From Kingella potus (lineage in GTDB: Bacteria; Pseudomonadota; Gammaproteobacteria; Burkholderiales; Neisseriaceae): DNA of 64,000 nt. Position 1 is the stretch's first letter. The number at the start of each line of letters is the position of its first letter. Below, piece by piece: positions 26,412-33,207 of this stretch. Position numbers and translations under genes: made by a program. Location of the stretch: NCBI RefSeq assembly GCF_900451175.1, contig NZ_UGJJ01000001.1, forward strand, positions 1,240,001-1,304,000, given 5' to 3'. The notes beneath the pieces are model-generated. The model was not told where the DNA came from, ran no database searches, and saw only the letters and a list, made by a program, of their open reading frames with translations.

Positions 26412-26610
26412 GCCCGATTGTTCCGATAAAACCTGCCGTTTCTGCGGCAGGTTTTTTACCGTATGCAACGATAAAAAACGGATTTTTCTGCTTTTGGCAG
26501 CAAAGGCCGTCTGAAAATAAGTGGAGCAAATATAGAAAAGATGTAAGACAGCAGGCTGCCGACAGTACGGCAAGGAGCAGAAATGCCGCAGATTTTTTCT
26601 TTTGGCTCAT
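26380..26610 (-). CDS. Possible small membrane protein
   Basis: A 76-residue ORF begins MSQKKKSAAFLLLAVLSAACC and continues TSFLYLLHLFSDGL: a lysine-rich start and one hydrophobic helix, as in a real small membrane or lipoprotein-like peptide. The part after the DUS-encoded SDGL runs through the rplS terminator and into the 3' end of rplS on the opposite strand, and looks less natural. The start lacks a strong ribosome-binding site. It may be a truncated or spurious gene. Confidence 0.25.
   Translation of the reverse strand: MSQKKKSAAFLLLAVLSAACCLTSFLYLLHLFSDGLCCQKQKNPFFIVAYGKKPAAETAGFIGTIGLMICGRAVFL
26431..26457 (+). terminator. Intrinsic terminator of the rpsP-rplS operon
   Basis: ACCTGCCG and CGGCAGGT pair around a 6-base loop and run into TTTTTT. 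It lies 20 bases after the rplS stop and contains no DUS. Confidence 0.9.
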
Positions 26611-26640
26611 ATACTTTCAGACGGCCACGCCAAAGCCCGC

Positions 26641-26670
26641 TTGCCCCGCCGTGTCGAATTGTGTTTTAAT
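26641..26670 (+). promoter_or_regulatory. Candidate thiC promoter
   Basis: TTGCCC (26641-26646) and TTTAAT (26665-26670) are spaced by 18 bases and lie about 10 bases before the TPP aptamer. Both boxes deviate from consensus; position is the main support. Confidence 0.35.
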
Positions 26671-26679
26671 CGGCGGCAC

Positions 26680-26768
26680 GAAACAGGGGTGCTGCGCTAC
26701 GGTATGCAGAGCGCGGCTGAGAATCACCCTTATACCCGATCAGGATAATACCTGCGTGGGGAGTTTTC
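26680..26768 (+). promoter_or_regulatory. TPP riboswitch (THI element) upstream of thiC
   Basis: The aptamer core is visible: GGGGTGC at the start, GGCTGAGA (26715-26722), ACCC, then CCCGATCAGGATAATACC and GCGTGGGGAG. These are the conserved J and loop sequences of the THI box, which binds thiamine pyrophosphate. GAAAC (26680-26684) can pair with GTTTTC (26763-26768) with one bulge to form P1. The next gene is thiC, the usual target. The downstream sequence has an inverted DUS (about 26778-26827) and a terminator hairpin that touches the start codon, so TPP most likely shuts off thiC. Confidence 0.95.
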
Positions 26769-26836
26769 AGCACGGATACTTTTTCAGACGGCCTCGTGCC
26801 GCAGAATGTGCCGGAGGCCGTCTGAAAGCCAAACCG

Positions 26837-26877
26837 CTCCTGTTTCCTTGTTTGCAACGAGAAACAGGAGTTTTTTT
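26837..26877 (+). terminator. thiC leader hairpin: terminator that also buries the Shine-Dalgarno
   Basis: CTCCTGTTTC (26837-26846) pairs perfectly with GAAACAGGAG (26861-26870), then seven T, then the thiC ATG at 26878. The right arm holds the AGGAG ribosome-binding site. The hairpin can therefore act as an intrinsic terminator and as a translation block. The 5' aptamer strand GAAACAGGGG (26680-26689) can pair with the same left arm. Confidence 0.75.
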
Positions 26878-28752
26878 ATGGTACGCAAATCAGACGGCCG
26901 CGAAGCCGCGCAACTGGATGAACTGAGCCGCGACATCGGCATCCGCTTCCAATATCCCAATTCCGACAAAATCTATCTGACCGGCAGCCGCGCCGACATA
27001 CGCGTGCCGCTGCGCGAAATCCGCCAAGACGACACCGTTACCGGCAAAGGCCGCGAGCCCAATCCGCCGATTCCCGTGTACGACACCAGCGGCGTGTACG
27101 GCGACCCGGATGCGCCTGTCGATTTGAAACAAGGCCTGCCGCACATCCGCAGCGCGTGGCTGGACGAGCGCGGCGACACCGAAATTCTGGCCGGCCTGTC
27201 GAGCGAATACGGCCGCGAACGCGCCCACGACCCCGCCACCGCCCATCTGCGTTTCAACCAGATTACCCGCCCGCGCCGCGCCAAAGCGGGCAGAAACGTC
27301 AGCCAGATGCACTATGCCCGCCAAGGCATCATCACGCCGGAAATGGAATTTGTGGCGATACGCGAGCGCATGAAGATGGACGAGGTTTTCAGACGGCCCG
27401 AATACGCCAAAATCATCAAACAGCACGCGGGCGAACATTTCGGCGCAAACCTGCCCCTGCACCCCGACCAGATCACGCCCGAATTTGTGCGCCGCGAAAT
27501 CGCCGCCGGCCGCGCCATCATTCCCGCCAACATCAACCACCCCGAACTCGAACCGATGATTATCGGCCGCAATTTCCGCGTCAAAATCAACGGCAATCTG
27601 GGCAACTCGGCGGTAACGTCCAGCCTGACCGAAGAAGTGGAAAAAATGGTGTGGTCGCTGCGCTGGGGCGCGGACACGATTATGGATTTGTCCACCGGCG
27701 CACACATCCACGAAACGCGCGAATGGATTATCCGCAACGCGCCCGTGCCCATCGGCACCGTGCCCATTTATCAGGCGCTGGAAAAAACCGGCGGTATAGC
27801 CGAAGACCTCACTTGGGAACTGTTCCGCGACACGCTCATCGAGCAGGCCGAACAGGGCGTGGACTATTTCACCATCCACGCGGGCGTGCTGCTGCGCTAT
27901 GTGCCGCTGACCGCCGGACGCATCACCGGCATCGTGTCGCGCGGCGGCTCGATTATGGCCAAATGGTGTCTGGCGCACCATCAGGAAAACTTCCTCTACA
28001 CCCATTTCGACGAAATCTGCGAAATCATGAAAGCCTACGACGTGTCGTTCAGCCTCGGCGACGGCCTGCGCCCGGGCTGCATTGCCGATGCCAACGATGC
28101 CGCCCAGTTCGGCGAACTGCACACGCTGGGCGGGCTGACCGCCAAAGCATGGAAGCACGACGTGCAGGTGATGATTGAAGGCCCCGGCCATGTGCCGCTG
28201 CAACGGGTGAAGCAGAACATGACCGAAGAGCTGCAACACTGTTTTGAAGCACCGTTTTACACGCTCGGCCCGCTGGTTACCGACATCGCCCCCGGCTACG
28301 ACCACATCACCTCGGGCATAGGCGCGGCCAATATCGGCTGGTACGGCACGGCCATGCTCTGCTACGTTACCCCCAAAGAACACTTGGGACTGCCCGACAA
28401 AGAAGACGTGCGCACCGGCATCATCACCTACAAGCTCGCCGCCCACGCCGCCGATTTGGCCAAAGGCTGGCCGGGCGCGCAGCTCCGCGACAACGCCTTG
28501 TCCAAAGCCCGCTTCGAATTCCGCTGGCGCGACCAGTTCCGCCTCGGCCTCGACCCCGAACGCGCCGAAAGTTACCACGACCAGACCCTGCCGGCCGAAG
28601 GCGCGAAAGTGGCGCATTTCTGCTCGATGTGCGGCCCCAAATTCTGCTCGATGAAAATCACGCAGGAAGTGCGCGACTATGCCGCCGCACAAAAAGGCAT
28701 GGAAGAAAAAGCCATCGAATTTATGAAAAAAGGCGCGGAAATATACAGCTAG
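26878..28752 (+). CDS. thiC: Phosphomethylpyrimidine synthase ThiC
   Basis: ThiC rearranges 5-aminoimidazole ribotide to HMP-phosphate, the pyrimidine half of thiamine, using a radical-SAM 4Fe-4S cluster. The 624-residue protein shows SQMHYARQGIITPEMEF, the central barrel and the C-terminal cluster motif CSMCGPKFCSM (C-x2-C-x4-C). The ATG at 26878 follows AGGAG within a hairpin; an upstream in-frame extension to 26806 would cross that hairpin and is rejected. A DUS at 27388 encodes FRRPEYAKI in frame. Control by the TPP riboswitch is expected. Confidence 0.97.
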   Translation: MVRKSDGREAAQLDELSRDIGIRFQYPNSDKIYLTGSRADIRVPLREIRQDDTVTGKGREPNPPIPVYDTSGVYGDPDAPVDLKQGLPHIRSAWLDERGDTEILAGLSSEYGRERAHDPATAHLRFNQITRPRRAKAGRNVSQMHYARQGIITPEMEFVAIRERMKMDEVFRRPEYAKIIKQHAGEHFGANLPLHPDQITPEFVRREIAAGRAIIPANINHPELEPMIIGRNFRVKINGNLGNSAVTSSLTEEVEKMVWSLRWGADTIMDLSTGAHIHETREWIIRNAPVPIGTVPIYQALEKTGGIAEDLTWELFRDTLIEQAEQGVDYFTIHAGVLLRYVPLTAGRITGIVSRGGSIMAKWCLAHHQENFLYTHFDEICEIMKAYDVSFSLGDGLRPGCIADANDAAQFGELHTLGGLTAKAWKHDVQVMIEGPGHVPLQRVKQNMTEELQHCFEAPFYTLGPLVTDIAPGYDHITSGIGAANIGWYGTAMLCYVTPKEHLGLPDKEDVRTGIITYKLAAHAADLAKGWPGAQLRDNALSKARFEFRWRDQFRLGLDPERAESYHDQTLPAEGAKVAHFCSMCGPKFCSMKITQEVRDYAAAQKGMEEKAIEFMKKGAEIYS

Positions 28753-28998
28753 GCCGCCCAAACGCTGCGGCGGCACAAGGCAGGCCGTCTGAAAACCGGC
28801 CTGCTTCGGCAAAGATGCAGGGTTTTGTGCAAATCGTCCGTGCAAAAAACCGCCGCCGCGCAGTCCGACAGGCGGCAAACGTGCGGCGTAAGGCAGGCCG
28901 TCTGAAAGATACAGGCCGTCTGAAAAAAGATTTCCGTCTGCGCGGACACGGTGTTTTGCCGCGATTCCGCATCCCGTCTGTTCAGGTGCGGACGGGTG

Positions 28999-29073
28999 GC
29001 GGAACAAAATAAATACCAGGCCGCAGTTGAACAGGCAGCAGCAAAGCGCAGTAGGTTTTTTATTTTGTTCCGC
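28999..29073. repeat. Small inverted-repeat element, copy 1
   Basis: GCGGAACAAAATAA (28999-29012) is exactly inverted at 29060-29073 (TTATTTTGTTCCGC). The interior shares CAGGCCGCA and a GCAG-GGTTT block with a second copy at 31010-31071. The right end continues GATAT as in the second copy; the left flank has lost its matching outer bases. It has no coding capacity and looks like a MITE. Confidence 0.6.
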
Positions 29074-29142
29074 GATATGTCATGCCGGACGTTTGACGGC
29101 ATTTTGGCTGCTCGGGCAGGCTTGTGCCGTTTGCCGCCGTCC

Positions 29143-29171
29143 TTTCCATTCCTTTGCGCTGCCTTTACAAT
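29143..29171 (+). promoter_or_regulatory. Candidate promoter of the hscC-like gene
   Basis: TTTCCA (29143-29148), 17-base spacer, TACAAT (29166-29171), 35 bases before the ATG. Confidence 0.35.
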
Positions 29172-29206
29172 AAGCCCCTTTGTCCACAACGGCGCAACCT
29201 GAAATC

Positions 29207-30919
29207 ATGACCCCGCAAATCGGTATCGACCTGGGTACCACCAACAGTCTCGCTGCCCAGTTTCTCGACGGCAAAACCCGCCTGATTCCCAACCGCCTCG
29301 GCCATTTTCTGACACCTTCCGTCGTCAGTGCCGACGATGCCGGCAATATTCTGGTCGGCCTCGCCGCCCGCGAGCGTTTGCGTACCGCGCCGCAGTCCAC
29401 CGCTTCGGCGTTCAAACGCTTTATGGGTACAGAAAAAACCTTCCGCATCGGCGGCAAAAATTTCCGTGCCGAAGAATTGTCCGCGCTGGTACTCAAACAG
29501 ATTAAAGAGGATGCGGAGGCCTTTTTGGGCGAAGCCGTGCGCGACATCGTGCTGACCGTGCCCGCCTATTTCAACGCCATCCAGCGGCAGGCCACGCGCA
29601 ATGCCGCGCAAATGGCCGGACTGAATGTGCTGCGCCTGCTGAACGAACCCACCGCTGCCGGCCTTGCCTACGGCTTGCAGGAGCGTCCCGACGACACCCG
29701 TTTTCTGATTTACGACCTCGGCGGCGGCACTTTCGACGTGTCCGTTTTGGACTATTTCGACGGCGTGGTGCAGGTTTCCGCCAGCGCGGGCGACAACCAT
29801 CTCGGCGGCGAAGACTTTGTGCAGGTGCTGCGCCACTGTTTTTTGCAGCGTTGCAAGAACGAGCTGAGCGACGAAGAGCGCATCAAACTCAGCGTCAGCA
29901 GCGAATTGTGGCAGACGCTGGAAACCGCCAAGCGCAGGCTGGGCGAGGAAATGCAGGCCGAAATCTCCGCCCGCCTCGACGGCCGCACGGTTTGCGCCAC
30001 AATAAGCCGCGACGAATTTTACGAAGCTGCCAAGCCGCTGGTGGCACGCCTGCGCCGCCCGTTGGAACGCGCCCTGCGCGATGCCAAGCTGCGTCCCGAA
30101 CAGATTGACAGCATTATCCTTGTCGGCGGTGCCACCCGTATGCCGCTGATCCGTCAAAGCATTGCCCAGCTGTTCCGCCGCATCGCCACCGTATCCGTCA
30201 ATCCCGACGAGGCCATCGCACGCGGTGCGGCGGTACAGGCCGCCTTAATCGCCCGCGATGCCAGCGTGGAAGAAGTGGTGCTGACCGATGTGATGCCTTT
30301 TTCCCTGGGCGTGGAAACCGGCATCTTTTTGGAAAACGGCGAAAAAATCGAAGGCCGCTTTTCGCCGATTATCGAACGCAATATGCCTGTTCCGGTGTCG
30401 CGCACCGAACGTTACGTTACCGCCTACGACAACCAAAGTGCCATCCGTTTTGATGTTTTTCAGGGAGAATCCGCTGTTGCCAAAGAAAACCTGCTGTTGG
30501 GCAGCGTGGAAATCAAAATCCCGTCCCGTCCCGCCGGCGAAGTGTACGCCGACGTGCGTTTCAGCTATGACATCAACGGCCTGCTCGATGTGGACATCAG
30601 CAACGACGAATTTGACATCCGTGCCAACCAGACCTTCCGCCACAACAGCGCGAATCTGAGCGAAGCCGAAATCCAAGCCTCGCTGGCCAAACTCGCCGCA
30701 CTCAAAGTCCACCCGCGCGAGCAGCAGGAAAACGTTTATCTCTTGGAAAAAGCCAAACGGCTTTACGAGGAATATCTCGGCGACCAACGCCAAACCATCG
30801 GCCATGCACTTGCCCAGTTTGAGCGCGTACTCGAAAGCCAGGATCCTGCCGCCATCCGCCGTGCGCAGAAGGAATTTGGCGGGTTTTTGGAACATTACGA
30901 CGGCGGCTGGCTGCTGTAA
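29207..30919 (+). CDS. hscC: Hsp70-family chaperone, HscC type
   Basis: The 570-residue protein is shorter than DnaK (about 640) and matches HscC in length and motifs: IGIDLGTTNSLAAQF, LNEPTAAGLAYGL, DLGGGTFDVSVLDYFDG and LVGGATRMPLIRQ, followed by a compact substrate domain and a short lid. HscC is an ATP-dependent chaperone with specialised J partners. The ATG at 29207 is preferred to a TTG at 29180 that adds nine unlike residues. It faces the cbpM-cbpA pair 870 bases downstream, which may supply a J-protein, though this pairing is inference. Confidence 0.85.
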   Translation: MTPQIGIDLGTTNSLAAQFLDGKTRLIPNRLGHFLTPSVVSADDAGNILVGLAARERLRTAPQSTASAFKRFMGTEKTFRIGGKNFRAEELSALVLKQIKEDAEAFLGEAVRDIVLTVPAYFNAIQRQATRNAAQMAGLNVLRLLNEPTAAGLAYGLQERPDDTRFLIYDLGGGTFDVSVLDYFDGVVQVSASAGDNHLGGEDFVQVLRHCFLQRCKNELSDEERIKLSVSSELWQTLETAKRRLGEEMQAEISARLDGRTVCATISRDEFYEAAKPLVARLRRPLERALRDAKLRPEQIDSIILVGGATRMPLIRQSIAQLFRRIATVSVNPDEAIARGAAVQAALIARDASVEEVVLTDVMPFSLGVETGIFLENGEKIEGRFSPIIERNMPVPVSRTERYVTAYDNQSAIRFDVFQGESAVAKENLLLGSVEIKIPSRPAGEVYADVRFSYDINGLLDVDISNDEFDIRANQTFRHNSANLSEAEIQASLAKLAALKVHPREQQENVYLLEKAKRLYEEYLGDQRQTIGHALAQFERVLESQDPAAIRRAQKEFGGFLEHYDGGWLL

Positions 30920-30936
30920 GGCCGTCTGAAAGCCGA

Positions 30937-30987
30937 CAGGCCGTCTGAAAACAGGGTGCTGCCCAAACCCCGTTTTCAGACGGCCTG
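30937..30987 (+). terminator. Inverted DUS hairpin after hscC-like gene
   Basis: CAGGCCGTCTGAAAAC and its perfect inverse are separated by 19 bases, 17 bases past the stop codon. A third DUS directly overlaps the region right after the stop (30919-30930). Confidence 0.55.
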
Positions 30988-31009
30988 ATTGTTTGATGGC
31001 GGATGAAAA

Positions 31010-31071
31010 ATATAGCGGGACAGAATAGACAGGCCGCAAGGACGCAGGTTTGTTATTTTGTTCCACTATAT
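31010..31071. repeat. Small inverted-repeat element (MITE-like), copy 2
   Basis: TATAGCGGGACAGAATAGA at 31011-31029 is inverted as TTATTTTGTTCCACTATA at 31053-31070, with further A/T pairing outside. The whole unit is about 62 bases. The TATAG(C/T)GG ends recall the termini of Correia elements (TATAGTGG), the best-known Neisseria MITE, but the interior and the rest of the repeat differ. It ends 30 bases before a gene fragment without a start. Confidence 0.65.
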
Positions 31072-31101
31072 GAGCGTTAATTTGTGCTGTTCCCAGCGTA
31101 G

Positions 31102-31494
31102 GCCAACACCGCCGCACGGCTTGCACTCGACAACGGTACGGCGGGTAACAGCCCCCGCCACCTGATTGATTCCATCCGCTCCGACTGTGAAAACATCTTT
31201 GACGAAATCGACACTCTGCTGGCCGGCTCGCTTATCAATAAAGAATATGCGGACTATGCCCCCAAAAGCCTGCTCAAACTTCGGGAGCAATGGCTTTCAG
31301 ACGGCCTGCTGGCAGAACACAACCCAAAGCAATACCGCCTGCAACAAGACTACACTTTCAGCAGCCCCAACTATGCTGCCGTTATGGTTATCGGAAAAAA
31401 TGCCGACGGCTGGCTGGAATGGAAAACCGCCGAGGGTAAAACCCTGCACGACTGCTTCCGCAGCGGCCATACCGAATCCGGACAAGATGCCTAA
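31102..31494 (+). pseudogene. 5'-truncated gene with a DUF4357 C-terminal domain
   Basis: An open frame of 130 residues runs from just after a TAG (31099-31101) to a TAA at 31492-31494, with no start codon at its front. The residues SSPNYAAVMVIGKNADGWLEWKTAEGKTLHDCFR are the DUF4357 pattern, seen at the end of GIY-YIG nuclease-like and other accessory proteins. Before it lies a helical part (DSIRSDCENIFDEIDTLLAG). An in-frame DUS encodes WLSDGLL. The missing 5' end begins right where the inverted-repeat element ends, suggesting loss by insertion or recombination there. Confidence 0.6.
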
Positions 31495-31786
31495 GCTGTA
31501 TAAAACGCTTGCTTTGTTTGCATTGCAGTTTGGGAAATAAGAGGGTTGGCAATACTGCAAACTGCCGGCAGCGGTATATGCCGGAACAAAAGGCCGTCTG
31601 AAAGACAGAATCCTGTTTTTCAGACGGCCTTTGACAGTGAAACGGCCAAACGTCAAACGCCTACGGTGCGTCGGGTTGTGGAAAATACAGGCAATGCGGA
31701 ACGGATTTTCCAAAATATTGTGCGTCGGGGCGCGGCGGTAGGGCCGACGTTGGCAAGTTGTCCCACAGCCGGCAAATATATCGGGT

Positions 31787-32080
31787 TTAGTGTTCTTCGT
31801 CGGGCAATGCCCATACCGGCTGCGTTTTGCGCAGCTCTTCCACTTCGTCCAGCAGACGCATAATCAGACCCAGCGCGGGAATACCCGCTTCAAAATCGCG
31901 GCTGAGGCGTTGGGCGCGGCGGATGCGGGCAAGTTGGAAGCCGCTGAACAGCGTGCGTTCGGGTGCGCCGTCGATGCTGATGATGTCTTCTTCAATCAAG
32001 GCCAGCAGCCATTCGCGGCGGCAGCGGCTGGCGGTGATGATTTCTTCAAAGGTAAGGGTAATGTCGGTATGCTGCGTCAT
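31787..32080 (-). CDS. cbpM: Chaperone modulatory protein CbpM
   Basis: CbpM binds the J-domain of CbpA and inhibits it. The 97-residue protein carries a MerR-like helix-turn-helix core (LTFEEIITASRCRREWLLALIEEDII) and the helical tail LARIRRAQRLSRDFEAGIPALGLIMRLLDEVEEL, both as in CbpM. It is directly downstream of cbpA (48 bases), the usual pair. Confidence 0.88.
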   Translation of the reverse strand: MTQHTDITLTFEEIITASRCRREWLLALIEEDIISIDGAPERTLFSGFQLARIRRAQRLSRDFEAGIPALGLIMRLLDEVEELRKTQPVWALPDEEH

Positions 32081-32128
32081 GGGGTGTCCTTTCGTAAAAA
32101 CGCAAACGGCGGTTTGGCCGTCAGGCGG

Positions 32129-33088
32129 TTATTCGGTTCTGCCTGCGAAGTGGGCGGCAAGCGCGGCCCATGCGGCGCGGTCGGCTTCGTTTTGGGCACT
32201 GGGAACGCTGATGCGGATGTTGAGGTACAAATCGCCTGCTTCTTTGGCAGGAATGCCTTTGCCTTTCAGGCGGATGCTTTTGCCGTTTTGGCTGTTGGCA
32301 GGCAGGCTGACGTGCAGGCGGCCGGATGCGGTGGCTACGGTGATTTTTCCGCCGAGTACGGCATCCCACGGTTGGACATCAATGGTCTGATACACGTCTT
32401 TTTTGTTTTTGACGTATAAATCGGGTTTGTCGTGAAACTTGATTTTCAAATACAAATCGCCGTTTGCGCCGCCGTTGTAGCCGGGCAGGCCCTGTCCGCC
32501 GAGGCGGATTTGCTGGCCTTCGGTAATGCCCTGCGGGATTTTGACATTCAGGGTTTTGGCCTGGTACGAGGCACGGCCGTATTCGTCGATGGCGGGGACG
32601 TTCAGCGTCAGCGTGCGTTCCGCACCGACATAGGCGGCGTAAATATCGACGGCCAGCTCGGCGTGCTGGTCTTCGCCTTTTATCGGGCCGCTGTGGCGGG
32701 TTTGCTCCTGATATGGGCTGCCGCCGAAATGTGAAAACAGGTCTTCAAAATGGAAATCGCCCGCGCCGAAAGGCTCTTCGCCGCCCCTGTATTCGTAGCG
32801 GAAGCCGCCGCTGCCGTCCTGTGCGCCGTCAAAACCCCGGCCGAACGGGTTGCCGCCCGGACTGCGGCCATAGGGATTGGCCAGAATTTCATCGTATTCG
32901 GCACGTTTTTCTTTGTCCGACAAGGTTTCGTAAGCACGGTTGATTTCGGCGGTGCGCTCGGCGGCATCGGGTTCCTTGCTTACGTCGGGATGGTATTTGC
33001 GTACCAGTTTGCGGTAGGCTTTTTTAATGGTGTCGGCATCGGCGGATTTTTCCACGCCGAGTATTTCGTAATAGTTTTTTTCTGCCAT
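32129..33088 (-). CDS. cbpA: DnaJ-class co-chaperone CbpA
   Basis: CbpA is a DnaK co-chaperone and curved-DNA-binding protein. The 319-residue protein has an N-terminal J domain (NYYEILGVEKSADADTIKKAY, with YHPDVS holding the HPD motif), a Gly/Phe linker (about 70-130), and two C-terminal beta-sandwich domains, with no zinc-finger cysteines, which separates CbpA from DnaJ. The ATG at 33088 is preferred to one nine residues upstream, since MAEKNYYEILGV matches the family start. Confidence 0.92.
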   Translation of the reverse strand: MAEKNYYEILGVEKSADADTIKKAYRKLVRKYHPDVSKEPDAAERTAEINRAYETLSDKEKRAEYDEILANPYGRSPGGNPFGRGFDGAQDGSGGFRYEYRGGEEPFGAGDFHFEDLFSHFGGSPYQEQTRHSGPIKGEDQHAELAVDIYAAYVGAERTLTLNVPAIDEYGRASYQAKTLNVKIPQGITEGQQIRLGGQGLPGYNGGANGDLYLKIKFHDKPDLYVKNKKDVYQTIDVQPWDAVLGGKITVATASGRLHVSLPANSQNGKSIRLKGKGIPAKEAGDLYLNIRISVPSAQNEADRAAWAALAAHFAGRTE

Positions 33089-33156
33089 GTTTTTTACCGA
33101 TAAAGAGTTGTCCAATGCGGGCTATTGTTGGGGCGGCGGCGGCAAATTCAACGGAA

Positions 33157-33187
33157 GAGGCCGTCTGAAAAGTGTTCAGACGGCCTC
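33157..33187 (-). terminator. Inverted DUS hairpin after pnp
   Basis: GAGGCCGTCTGAA and its inverse are only 5 bases apart, 21 bases past the pnp stop. Confidence 0.6.
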
Positions 33188-33207
33188 TTTGCGTTTCGGA
33201 CGGGGTT

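Larger units (their letters stand above)
28753..29206. other. Gene-free region between thiC and hscC-like gene
   Basis: About 450 bases. It contains three DUS copies (near 28782, 28893 and 28910), one inverted-repeat element (28999-29073) and a candidate promoter for the next gene. I see no supportable ORF. Confidence 0.6.

Noticed and set aside
31010..31071. True Correia (CREE) element
   Set aside because: The TATAG(C/T)GG ends are similar, but the interior (AACAAAATA, CAGGCCGCA) and length (about 62 and 75 rather than 100-155) do not fit.
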